Positions 7,266 through 15,133 of a DNA stretch of 64,000 nt are shown one piece after another. The position numbers and the translations under genes were made by a program. The notes below the pieces were generated by a model. The model saw nothing but the letters and a program-made list of their open reading frames with translations, did not search any database and was not told the DNA's origin. Within the stretch, counting starts at the first letter, position 1. Every line of letters starts with the position of its first letter. Source of the stretch: Bacillus zhangzhouensis (GTDB lineage Bacteria > Bacillota > Bacilli > Bacillales > Bacillaceae); the NCBI RefSeq assembly GCF_000715205.1, contig NZ_JOTP01000006.1:1-64000 (forward strand). The letters are read 5' to 3'.

Positions 7266-7613
7266 TTACGCCCAGGTTTTCACTTTTTCGTGATCTGTCA
7301 CAAATAGAAGAACTTTTCCCTCGTCTAAGTGTTCTTCAAATGTTTCAGCTTCTTCTTTAGAGAATCCAATCTCATGAATTTTATTGCGGAGCTCATCGCC
7401 CTTTTTACTAAAGATATTCCCAACAGCATGTTTAAGTCCAACTTCTTTTGGACCTATCGTATTGGCATCTGCATGATTTGCAATACGCTCTGTTCGGTCA
7501 TCGTCATGGGACAGAACATAAATGTCCTCTCTTGCAACACCGAGTTCTTTTAATTGCTCTACATCTCGTTGCAGTGTTTCATCATTTGAATACTCTCTTA
7601 CAACAGGTTTCAT
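7266..7613 (-). CDS. yflT: General stress protein YflT
   Basis: 115 aa matching the YflT/general stress protein 17M family: an N-terminal ferredoxin-like half (VREYSNDETLQRDVEQLKEL), the VLSHDDDRTERIANHADANT segment and an acidic C-terminal part that ends in VLLFVTD. The biochemical role is unknown; in B. subtilis it belongs to the Sigma-B stress regulon. A Sigma-B-type promoter is visible upstream at 7647-7671, in agreement. ATG follows AAAGGAGG. It is monocistronic, closed by a strong terminator. Confidence 0.85.
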   Translation of the reverse strand: MKPVVREYSNDETLQRDVEQLKELGVAREDIYVLSHDDDRTERIANHADANTIGPKEVGLKHAVGNIFSKKGDELRNKIHEIGFSKEEAETFEEHLDEGKVLLFVTDHEKVKTWA

Positions 7614-7646
7614 TTTATATTCCTCCTTTAACGTCTTACAAATCTT

Positions 7647-7671
7647 TTACCCGTCACTTTTGTCATTAAAC
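7647..7671 (-). promoter_or_regulatory. Sigma-B-type promoter of yflT
   Basis: GTTTAA (7666-7671) and GGGTAA (7647-7652) on the minus strand with a 13-nt spacer, close to the Sigma-B consensus GTTTAA-N12-15-GGGTAT, 34 bp before the yflT start. Confidence 0.75.
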
Positions 7672-7833
7672 CTTCCACAAGCACATTCATTTTGCTGCAT
7701 GTATTACCGTGCCTATTGACTTATTTTTGACAAAAATCCCTTAAAAATGACTAAATATTCTGAAATATCGTGTTCATTCCTGTTAATTTGTTGTACAATT
7801 CTTATACTGGAGGCTAGAAATGAGGTAGAGCTG

Positions 7834-8211
7834 ATGTATTATTTTTCAGCGGAGCAGCAGTTTAATGCTTGGGTTGTCAGTGATTTGGTGAAACAGCTTT
7901 TTCAAAAGTGGAATCCTGAAGAAGCAAAAGCAAAGCCGCTTACATTGTTTGCTGAACAGCACTTCCGCATCTCCATTGATTATCTCTTTTCTATCATTAT
8001 TAACATTGGAGATATCGAGTCGATTGAACAAGATCCACAAGACCTGTTGTCCTCATATTTAAATATCCTTTTTCCCTTTGTGACGCGCGATATGATGAAA
8101 GCCTCCATGCAAAATGCCAATGAATATTTGTTAAAAGAACGTGATGCGGACGTGTATCAGCTGTTTGGTTGTCTCCCGCCGCTCCTCTCTGTCTCTTTTC
8201 AAAAAAAGTAG
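7834..8211 (+). CDS. yfmB: Uncharacterised protein, YfmB-like
   Basis: 125 aa from ATG 7834 (site GAGGTAGAG); an upstream ATG at 7747 is in frame but has no ribosome binding site. The protein begins MYYFSAEQQFNAWVVSDLVK and has FAEQHFRISIDYLFSIIINIGDIE in the middle, which fits my memory of B. subtilis YfmB. Helical, soluble, no motif of known function. Neighbours are yflT (divergent) and yfmJ downstream, the expected yfm order. The name rests on recall and synteny. Confidence 0.65.
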   Translation: MYYFSAEQQFNAWVVSDLVKQLFQKWNPEEAKAKPLTLFAEQHFRISIDYLFSIIINIGDIESIEQDPQDLLSSYLNILFPFVTRDMMKASMQNANEYLLKERDADVYQLFGCLPPLLSVSFQKK

Positions 8212-8243
8212 TCCCATTCTTTCAGATGGTGACTGCTTTTTTG
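8202..8243 (+). terminator. Terminator after yfmB
   Basis: AAAAAGTAGTC pairs with GACTGCTTTTTT across a 17-nt loop and overlaps the stop codon; a clear T tract follows. Confidence 0.7.
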
Positions 8244-8332
8244 TATGTGTTTTGAAAAGACCGTATGTTTTGAATGAAAAGAAGCATCATGTTAATGTAA
8301 ATCTAGGATGCAAGTGAAAGGGAGGATTTGAC

Positions 8333-9337
8333 ATGAGTCAACAAAAGCAAATTCAATTAGCAAAACGTCCAAAAGGATTACCTACAAAAGATGTTTTTCG
8401 GTTTGAAACAGTTGATATACCCGTGCCGCAAGATGGCGAAGTCTTGATTCAAACGAAATATGTTTCTGTAGATCCTTATATGAGAGGACGAATGCAGGAT
8501 ACAAAATCCTATACACCTCCGTTCAAACTAAATGAAGTGATTCAGGGTGGTGTTGTCGGAGAAGTCGTCGAGTCAACATCTCCTCAATTTGCAAAAGGTG
8601 ATTTTGTCCTTGGATTCCTCGGCTGGCAGGAATATTCGACTGCCAAAGCTGAGTCTCTGACAAAAATTGATCCATCCATTGCGCCATTATCCTATTACTT
8701 AGGGATTTTGGGCATGCCTGGGCAAACAGCCTATTTTGGACTTCTTTCAATTGGTCAGCCAAAAGAAGGCGAGACTGTTGTCATTTCAGGAGCCGCAGGT
8801 GCCGTTGGTTCCGTTGTCGGACAGATCGCTAAAATCAAAGGCGCACACGTCGTCGGAATTGCCGGATCTGATGATAAACTTGCTTATTTAAAAGAGCTGG
8901 GCTTTGATGAAACCATTAATTATAAAACAACAAATGATTTAGATGATGCCATTGCAAAAGCCTGTCCAAATGGCGTCGATGTGTACTTTGACAATGTAGG
9001 TGGCGAGATTAGTGATGCGGTGATGAATCATTTGAACCGTTTTGCACGCATTCCAGTGTGCGGCGCTATTTCTTCTTATAACATTAGCGCAAGCGAGGAC
9101 ATTGGACCACGTGTGCAAACAAAGCTCATTAAAACAAGCGCATTGATGCAAGGGTTTATTGTAGCCAACTATTCAGATCGTTTTGAAGAGGCAGCAAAGG
9201 ATCTCGCTCAATGGGTAAAAGAAGATCAACTGACTTACAAAGAAACAATCATTGAAGGCTTTGACAACATCCCTGATGCATTCCTTGGACTATTCAAAGG
9301 TGAAAATGTCGGGAAACAGCTTGTCAAAATTTCATAA
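8333..9337 (+). CDS. yfmJ: NADP-dependent medium-chain oxidoreductase YfmJ
   Basis: 334 aa of the leukotriene-B4-dehydrogenase / alkenal reductase branch of medium-chain dehydrogenases: YVSVDPYMRGRM near residue 45, LGMPGQTAYFGL at about 127, the NADPH loop ISGAAGAVGSVVGQ at about 152-165 and VDVYFDNVGG near 220. No zinc-binding cysteines, as expected for this branch. Such enzymes reduce alpha,beta-unsaturated aldehydes and ketones with NADPH. Start ATG with GGGAGGA. It is closed by a strong bidirectional terminator shared with yfmL. Confidence 0.88.
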   Translation: MSQQKQIQLAKRPKGLPTKDVFRFETVDIPVPQDGEVLIQTKYVSVDPYMRGRMQDTKSYTPPFKLNEVIQGGVVGEVVESTSPQFAKGDFVLGFLGWQEYSTAKAESLTKIDPSIAPLSYYLGILGMPGQTAYFGLLSIGQPKEGETVVISGAAGAVGSVVGQIAKIKGAHVVGIAGSDDKLAYLKELGFDETINYKTTNDLDDAIAKACPNGVDVYFDNVGGEISDAVMNHLNRFARIPVCGAISSYNISASEDIGPRVQTKLIKTSALMQGFIVANYSDRFEEAAKDLAQWVKEDQLTYKETIIEGFDNIPDAFLGLFKGENVGKQLVKIS

Positions 9338-9339
9338 AA

Positions 9340-9374
9340 AGAAAGGACCCTCCATGTAGAAGGGTCCTTTTTTT
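9340..9374. terminator. Bidirectional terminator yfmJ / yfmL
   Basis: Perfect 10-bp stem AAAGGACCCT / AGGGTCCTTT with T runs on both strands, between convergent genes. Confidence 0.9.
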
Positions 9375-10515
9375 ATGCTTGCTTGGGCGCAAGATGTAGC
9401 TGGCCTTGCTTATACACAATTTCCTCAAGCGAGATATTCAGCTTTTTCGCCATTTTTTTCAGCATCGCATGCTCTTGATGTGTGACAAGGCTGATGACAG
9501 CCCCTTCTTTGCCTGCACGGCCTGTTCTGCCTGAACGGTGGATATAGCCTTCTTCATTTGGCAGATCTGCATGAATCACGTACGGTAAATCATCGATATC
9601 TATGCCTCTTGCTGCAATATCTGTTGCTAAAAGAAGCGGGAATTCCCGCTGTTCGAATGACTTCAACATCACAGCACGCTCCGCTTTTTTCGCTTCACTA
9701 TGAAGCACACCAAGGTCCACATGGTGATACGTTAATTTCTCTGCATAAATGCTTAAGTTCGTGATATCACGGACAAAGACGAGCGCGTGCATGTCCTCAA
9801 GCCGAGATAGCTTTTGCAGTAATTTCACTTTATCCCGCTGATCACATAACAAATAATAGTGACCTACCTTCTGCGCTTCTTCTTGGCTTCTGCCGATTTT
9901 CAATACCTCTGGCTCAGATGTCATTTCTTTGATCAGTTGAATCGTTTCCTCTTTCAAAGTCGCAGAAAAACAAAGGATTTGTCTTTCTTTTAATGTGGAT
10001 TTAATGATCCCTTGGATCGTTTTCATATGCTCTGGCACAAGAAGCTGATCTGCTTCGTCTAACACGATCGTTTTGACTTCATGCATTTTCAGTTTCTTGA
10101 TTTTGATTAATTCTTGTACGCGGCCAGGAGTGGCCACAACGATGTTCGGGTGTTTCTTTAGTTTTTCCTGCTGCTTCTTGATGTTCGCTCCGCCAATCAA
10201 GGAGATGGCTTTGATGTCTGATCCTTGTTTGAACTCTTGCACGACATCAAAAATTTGCATCACAAGCTCTCTTGAAGGTGCCAAGATTAAGACTTGCGGG
10301 TGTTTGATATTCACATCAATTTTATTTAAAAGCGGCAGAACATACGCAAGTGTCTTCCCTGTTCCAGTTGGTGATTCTGCGATCACATCACGCTTCTCCG
10401 TAATCCACTCTGCTGTTTTTTCTTGTATAGCTGTTGGTTGCTTGAAGCCAGCCTTTTCAAAGTTCTCTTGAATAAATGGCTTTGCTTCTTTAAAAAATGC
10501 CCAAGTTTCCGTCAT
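9373..10515 (-). CDS. yfmL: DEAD-box RNA helicase YfmL
   Basis: 380 aa with the full superfamily 2 motif set: Q motif (FKQPTAIQEK), Walker A SPTGTGKT at about 46-53, PTREL-like APSRELV, TPGRV, DEAD at 152-155, SAT at 184-186, and HRSGRTGRAG near 331-340. A minimal helicase core without an RNA-binding extension. YfmL in B. subtilis affects ribosome assembly and cold growth. Start ATG 10515 with a GGAGAT site. Confidence 0.9.
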   Translation of the reverse strand: MTETWAFFKEAKPFIQENFEKAGFKQPTAIQEKTAEWITEKRDVIAESPTGTGKTLAYVLPLLNKIDVNIKHPQVLILAPSRELVMQIFDVVQEFKQGSDIKAISLIGGANIKKQQEKLKKHPNIVVATPGRVQELIKIKKLKMHEVKTIVLDEADQLLVPEHMKTIQGIIKSTLKERQILCFSATLKEETIQLIKEMTSEPEVLKIGRSQEEAQKVGHYYLLCDQRDKVKLLQKLSRLEDMHALVFVRDITNLSIYAEKLTYHHVDLGVLHSEAKKAERAVMLKSFEQREFPLLLATDIAARGIDIDDLPYVIHADLPNEEGYIHRSGRTGRAGKEGAVISLVTHQEHAMLKKMAKKLNISLEEIVYKQGQLHLAPKQA

Positions 10516-10668
10516 GTCGATCTCCTTTATCCTGATTCAATCTATCCTTAAGTATCTCAAAATCAGCTTTGAAACGCAATTTTTCTTTTGATGCTTTTAT
10601 CGAGCCGGACAGTTCGATATAATCATGAGAGGCACTAGCCGTTTTTGAATCTATTTGAGGTGTAAAAA

Positions 10669-12222
10669 ATGATATTATCTGTTAAAGATTTAAGCCATGG
10701 CTTTGGTGACAGAGCCATTTTCCACGAAGTCTCCTTCCGTTTATTAAAAGGCGAGCATGTCGGCTTAATCGGCGCCAACGGTGAAGGAAAGTCAACGTTT
10801 ATGAATATTATTACTGGTAAGCTAGAGCCAGATGCAGGAAAAGTCGAATGGGCAAAAAATGTCCGTGTCGGCTACCTTGATCAGCATACGGTACTAGAAA
10901 AGGGAAGAACCATCCGTGACGTCCTTCAAGATGCCTTCCATTATTTATTTTCCATGGAAGCAACAATGAATGACATTTATGGCAAAATGGGTGAAGCTGA
11001 CCCTGATGAGCTAGAAAAGCTGTTAGAAGAAGTTGGCGTGATTCAGGATGCACTGACAAACAATGATTTCTATATCATTGATTCCAAGATAGAAGAAATT
11101 GCAAGAGGTCTTGGGTTAACGGATCTTGGACTAGACCGTGATGTGACGGAGCTCAGTGGTGGTCAGCGTACGAAAGTGCTGCTTGCAAAATTGCTGTTAG
11201 AGAAGCCAGAAATTCTCCTTCTCGATGAGCCGACCAACTATTTGGATGAACAGCATATTGAGTGGCTGAAGCGTTATTTACAGGAATATGAAAATGCGTT
11301 TATCCTCATTTCACATGATATTCCGTTTTTAAACAGTGTCATTAACTTGATTTATCATGTCGAAAATCAGGAATTGACTCGCTATGTCGGTGATTATGAT
11401 CAATTCAAACAAGTGTACGAAGTCAAAAAGCAGCAGCTGGAATCAGCCTATAAAAGGCAGCAGCAAGAAGTGGCTGAATTGAAGGATTTTGTCGCAAGAA
11501 ACAAAGCACGTGTCAGCACAAGAAATATGGCCATGTCTCGTCAAAAAAAGCTGGATAAGATGGACATGATCGAATTGGCAGCAGAAAAGCCAAAACCAGA
11601 ATTCCACTTTAAACCTGCACGTACTTCCGGGAAATTGATTTTTGAAACGAAGGATCTAGTGATCGGTTATGAGGAGCCGCTCTCTCGTCCTTTGAATTTG
11701 AAAATGGAACGCGGTCAAAAAATTGCGTTATACGGCGCAAACGGAATCGGAAAAACGACGTTGCTGCGAAGTCTTCTAGGAGAGATTACGCCAATTTCTG
11801 GTGAGGTTGAACGCGGAGAATTCCTGCATATTGGCTACTTTGAGCAGGAAGTAAAAGAGCAAAACAGCAACACCTGTATTGAAGAGGTGTGGAGCACCTT
11901 CCCTTCTTACACGCAATATGAAGTAAGAGCCGCCCTTGCAAAATGCGGATTAACGACAAAACATATTGAAAGCCGCGTGTCTGTTTTAAGCGGTGGAGAG
12001 AAAGCAAAGGTTCGTCTTTGCAAACTGATCAACGAAGAAACCAATTTACTTGTTCTCGATGAGCCGACAAACCACTTGGATGTCGATGCCAAAGAAGAAC
12101 TAAAACGCGCTTTAAAAGAATATAAAGGCAGCGTCTTATTGATTTCCCACGAACCTGAATTTTATCAAGATGTCGCAACAGACACATGGAATTGCGAATC
12201 TTGGACGACAAAAGTATTATAA
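10669..12222 (+). CDS. yfmM: ABC-F ATPase YfmM
   Basis: 517 aa, two ABC domains without membrane segments. Domain 1: Walker A GANGEGKS (about 35-42), signature LSGGQ, Walker B LLLDEPTN. A charged linker (about 243-300) is followed by domain 2: GANGIGKT, LSGGE and LVLDEPTNHLD. ABC-F proteins act on the ribosome E site; YfmM has been connected with translation and antibiotic tolerance in B. subtilis. ATG follows GAGGTG. The C-terminus abuts a dispersed repeat (12231-12354) and an intrinsic terminator. Confidence 0.88.
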   Translation: MILSVKDLSHGFGDRAIFHEVSFRLLKGEHVGLIGANGEGKSTFMNIITGKLEPDAGKVEWAKNVRVGYLDQHTVLEKGRTIRDVLQDAFHYLFSMEATMNDIYGKMGEADPDELEKLLEEVGVIQDALTNNDFYIIDSKIEEIARGLGLTDLGLDRDVTELSGGQRTKVLLAKLLLEKPEILLLDEPTNYLDEQHIEWLKRYLQEYENAFILISHDIPFLNSVINLIYHVENQELTRYVGDYDQFKQVYEVKKQQLESAYKRQQQEVAELKDFVARNKARVSTRNMAMSRQKKLDKMDMIELAAEKPKPEFHFKPARTSGKLIFETKDLVIGYEEPLSRPLNLKMERGQKIALYGANGIGKTTLLRSLLGEITPISGEVERGEFLHIGYFEQEVKEQNSNTCIEEVWSTFPSYTQYEVRAALAKCGLTTKHIESRVSVLSGGEKAKVRLCKLINEETNLLVLDEPTNHLDVDAKEELKRALKEYKGSVLLISHEPEFYQDVATDTWNCESWTTKVL

Positions 12223-12230
12223 AAAAGGCT

Positions 12231-12354
12231 TCAGAGCGTGATAGAAAACCTTTGAAGTCTAGGAAGGACGAGTACCGGAGCGGATCGAATTGAACATTCG
12301 TGAGCACCGGAACGCAGACCTGACAACGAATGCGAGGGTTTGTCTACACGCTGA
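12231..12354 (+). repeat. Dispersed terminal-inverted-repeat element, copy A (short form)
   Basis: A 124-bp non-coding unit beginning TCAGAGCGTGATAG and ending in CACGCTGA; the ends are imperfect inverted repeats of about 20 bp. About 80 per cent of it, by eye, matches copies at 39.7 and 60.5 kb. Internal pairing (GAGCGGATCGAA versus ATTCGTGAGC) predicts a long branched hairpin. This copy lacks the 5' hairpin extension of the other two. It lies between yfmM and the yfmO terminator. Confidence 0.85.
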
Positions 12355-12387
12355 GCCTTATATCTTATGCAGATATAAGGCTTTTTC
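12355..12387. terminator. Terminator yfmM / yfmO
   Basis: A perfect 11-bp stem (GCCTTATATCT / AGATATAAGGC, 5-nt loop) with a T tract. It begins immediately at the end of repeat copy A; a fragment of its stem (AAGGCT) also precedes the repeat. Confidence 0.88.
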
Positions 12388-12390
12388 TAT

Positions 12391-13581
12391 TTAATGACCT
12401 GCTTGAATTTTCACCAAATGCTTTCGGCCAAGGAGCAGGATGATCATTCCTAGCAGAACAACAGCCGCCCCTACATAGTAAGGTGTGCTTGCTGTATAGG
12501 CTTCAGCGAGTACTCCGGCAACCCAAGGAGCAATCGCACCACCAATAAATCGTACGGCACTATATGAAGATGAAGCAATCGAACGCTCAACAGGTGCCGA
12601 GCCCATCACAGCCGTCGTGAGCACTGTATTGATCATGCCGAGAATTCCCCCAGCTATGACAATCCCGCAAATGACCACCACAACATGTGACGTCCATACC
12701 CCAATGCCGAATAAAATCACAGCAAACGAAGCAAACAGAACAACAAGTGCAGTCAATGTACCAAGTTTGCGATGAATAACTGGAGCTGAGAAAACGGATG
12801 TCACAGCCAAAAAGAGTCCCCATCCAAAAAAGACATAGCCAAGGCCATGCTCATCGAGGTGGAGCACAAATGGCGAATATGCTAAAAGCACAAAGAAACC
12901 GAAATTGTATAAGAAAGCGGCAGATGCCATCGTTAAAAGCCCTTTATATTTCAAAGCCCCGACAGCCTCGAATAATGTCACTTTTTTCTGAGGCTTCTGT
13001 ATGGGTGGAAGCATAAACGTAATGGCTAAAAGAGCGACGAGCATTAACACCGCAACGCCAAAGAATGGTCCGCGCCAAGAGATGGTTCCAAGCTCACCGC
13101 CAAGGAGCGGTCCAACAGAAATCCCAAGACCTAGTGCGGCCTCATATAAAATAATGGCCTTCGCACTTCCCCCAACAGACACACCAACAATGACAGAGAG
13201 TGCAGTTGAAATGAATAAGGCATTCCCTATGCCCCATCCACCTCTAAAGCCAATTAATTCATTAATCGTTGAAGAGGTACCGCCTAAAGCAGAAAAGACA
13301 ATAATAAAAATAAGTCCTATTAATAACGTCCATTTCGCACCAATCCGGCTAGAGAGAAAGCCGGTAAAAAACATCACAAAGCCGGTCACAAGTAAATAGC
13401 TCGTAAATAAAAGAGAGACCTGACTTGGAGATGCGTGTAATTGTGACGCAATGGCTGGCAAAATCGGGTCTACGAGCCCAATTCCCATAAACGAAATCAC
13501 ACACGCAAAAGCTACAGCCCAAACAGCTTTCGGCTGCCTAAGCAGACTTGTACGCTGTTTCAATACTTCTTCTTCCTTCAT
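12391..13581 (-). CDS. yfmO: MFS multidrug exporter YfmO
   Basis: 396 aa with 12 predicted membrane segments, MFS 12-TM drug/H+ antiporter type: after a cytoplasmic N-terminus, AVAFACVISFMGIGLVDPIL opens TM1, and the GFLSSRIGAKWTLLIG loop is motif A between TM2 and TM3. The substrate is unknown. It is the second gene of a pair with the MerR regulator yfmP (56-bp gap), so it is probably induced by the ligands YfmP senses. Confidence 0.87.
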   Translation of the reverse strand: MKEEEVLKQRTSLLRQPKAVWAVAFACVISFMGIGLVDPILPAIASQLHASPSQVSLLFTSYLLVTGFVMFFTGFLSSRIGAKWTLLIGLIFIIVFSALGGTSSTINELIGFRGGWGIGNALFISTALSVIVGVSVGGSAKAIILYEAALGLGISVGPLLGGELGTISWRGPFFGVAVLMLVALLAITFMLPPIQKPQKKVTLFEAVGALKYKGLLTMASAAFLYNFGFFVLLAYSPFVLHLDEHGLGYVFFGWGLFLAVTSVFSAPVIHRKLGTLTALVVLFASFAVILFGIGVWTSHVVVVICGIVIAGGILGMINTVLTTAVMGSAPVERSIASSSYSAVRFIGGAIAPWVAGVLAEAYTASTPYYVGAAVVLLGMIILLLGRKHLVKIQAGH

Positions 13582-13637
13582 TCCATCAGAACCTTTCCTT
13601 CAAATGTTGACAAAATAAAATAAACACACAGAGGTGT

Positions 13638-14063
13638 TTATTTTTGTAATTGCTCAATGACATGAGCCGCTCTTTCTTTCATCATTTCAAGATCCTTTTT
13701 AAAGGATTGAATGGTTTCAAGCTTTTTTGTAATCAATTGATGCTGTTCATGAAGCTGCGCATCAATATCTAACAGCTTCTCTAATCGTTCCTTCGGATCA
13801 AGTGACAGCAGATAGCCTTCTTTATTCAACTCTAGCTGCTTTCCTATTTCCATAAACGATTGAAGCTCTTGTAAAGAAAAGCCGAGTACCTCTTTTGCCT
13901 GCATTACTTTCTCTAGCTCTTCCATGTCGTCCTCTGAGTAAAGTCTGACACCGCCCTCAGTTCGCTTTGGTGCTGATAATAAACCAATCTCTTCATAGAA
14001 ACGAATCGTCCGTTTTGTCAGACCGCTTCTTTTCGCCACTTGATCAATTTTCATCCATTCCAT
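13638..14063 (-). CDS. yfmP: MerR-family regulator YfmP
   Basis: 141 aa: N-terminal winged helix (KIDQVAKRSGLTKRTIRFYE), typical second helix (GVRLYSEDDMEELEKV) and a long coiled-coil dimerisation helix in the C-terminal half. No metal-binding cysteines, so probably a drug- or small-molecule-responsive activator. Its own promoter region holds a palindrome (14112-14135), so autoregulation of the yfmPO operon is likely. Confidence 0.87.
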   Translation of the reverse strand: MEWMKIDQVAKRSGLTKRTIRFYEEIGLLSAPKRTEGGVRLYSEDDMEELEKVMQAKEVLGFSLQELQSFMEIGKQLELNKEGYLLSLDPKERLEKLLDIDAQLHEQHQLITKKLETIQSFKKDLEMMKERAAHVIEQLQK

Positions 14064-14096
14064 CGCCAGTGCCTCCTGCTCATCAATTCATATTTT

Positions 14097-14135
14097 ATTA
14101 TACACCTTTATAACCTTAACGTAAACGTTAAAGTT
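14097..14135 (-). promoter_or_regulatory. yfmPO promoter with MerR-type palindrome
   Basis: On the minus strand a -10 TATAAT (14097-14102) and a candidate -35 TTTACG (14120-14125) are overlapped by a 24-bp imperfect palindrome (14112-14135; half sites AACTTTAACG / CGTTAAGGTT). A dyad over the -35/spacer is the expected placing for a MerR activator. Confidence 0.65.
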
Positions 14136-14171
14136 TTGATCCTTGATTTCTTTAGTCATTTCACGCAAAAT

Positions 14172-14192
14172 AAATAGGAATAATTACGATTT
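14172..14192 (+). promoter_or_regulatory. Zur box upstream of folE2
   Basis: A 21-bp site with 18-19 matches to the Bacillus Zur consensus AAATCGTAATnATTACGATTT; its right half, ATTACGATTT, is perfect. It ends 14 bp before the folE2 start. Zinc-replete Zur would block transcription. Confidence 0.8.
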
Positions 14193-14206
14193 ATAGGAGG
14201 CATTGC

Positions 14207-15103
14207 ATGTTATCTTTTAAACCCAAAAAAGAACGCCATCAGTTATTTGGATCTGTACCACCAACCCTTGGAACGAAGCCCTGTCAAAAAGAAGACATGA
14301 TGGACATACAAAAAACGGAGCAGGACTTTTATTTTCATCTTGAACAAGTGGGCATCTGCCGTGTGTCCTATCCTGTACATATTGTGTCTAAAACGACACC
14401 ACAGACCCAGACAACTTCCGCTGTCTTTGCACTGAGCACATATCTTCCAGCTCATCAAAAAGGCATTCATATGAGCCGTCTCACCGAACAGCTGCACTCA
14501 TTTTATGAGAGCGGTAAGCCGCTTGATATGAATTCCTTAAGAGAATTGACAGCACAGCTTGCTAAGCAAATGAATCAGCCATCTGCCTCGGTTCAAGTTT
14601 CCTTCCCGTGGTTCATAGAAAAAAAGAGCCCGGTCAGCGGAACGTCAGGTTTGATGCATGCGACTGTGCAATATGACATTCATTTTCATGAAAAAAACGG
14701 CTGGACCTGTCATGTTGGCTGCACCGCACAGGTGACAACATTATGTCCTTGCTCAAAGGAAATCAGTGAATATGGTGCGCATAATCAGCGCGGCTCTGTT
14801 TCCATTCAGGTAGAGCTGTTTGAACAAGCATTGCTTCCTGACGACATGAAGGCAGTTCTTTTACACATCATTGAATCAAATGCGAGTGCATCGCTTTATC
14901 CCGTGCTCAAAAGGCCTGATGAAAAGAAAGTAACAGAAGAGGCTTATGAAAATCCACGCTTTGTAGAGGATGTCGCGAGGTTGATTGCGGTAGAATTATA
15001 TGAGCAACAATGGATCAGAGGCTTTCAAGTCGAGTGTCGAAATGAGGAATCCATTCACCAGCATGACGCCTATGCCAAATGCTCTTATCAAAAAAAACTG
15101 TAG
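14207..15103 (+). CDS. folE2: GTP cyclohydrolase IB (FolE2)
   Basis: 298 aa of the FolE2 (COG1469) family: it makes dihydroneopterin triphosphate from GTP for folate and, where present, queuosine. The family's conserved Cys in TTLCPCSKEIS (about 180-190) and the GAHNQRGSVSIQV segment (about 193-205) are visible. FolE2 can use metals other than zinc, which is why it is switched on when the zinc-dependent FolE1 starves; the Zur box at 14172-14192 says the same here. ATG 14207 follows TAGGAGG. The stop codon lies within the terminator stem. Confidence 0.9.
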   Translation: MLSFKPKKERHQLFGSVPPTLGTKPCQKEDMMDIQKTEQDFYFHLEQVGICRVSYPVHIVSKTTPQTQTTSAVFALSTYLPAHQKGIHMSRLTEQLHSFYESGKPLDMNSLRELTAQLAKQMNQPSASVQVSFPWFIEKKSPVSGTSGLMHATVQYDIHFHEKNGWTCHVGCTAQVTTLCPCSKEISEYGAHNQRGSVSIQVELFEQALLPDDMKAVLLHIIESNASASLYPVLKRPDEKKVTEEAYENPRFVEDVARLIAVELYEQQWIRGFQVECRNEESIHQHDAYAKCSYQKKL

Positions 15104-15124
15104 AGACGCTCTACAGTTTTTTTG
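15091..15124. terminator. Bidirectional terminator folE2 / yfmR
   Basis: A stem of about 13 bp, AAAAACTGTAGA / TCTACAGTTTTT with a 5-nt loop and T runs on both strands, between convergent genes; it includes the folE2 stop. Confidence 0.9.
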
Positions 15125-15133
15125 TTCCAATCC

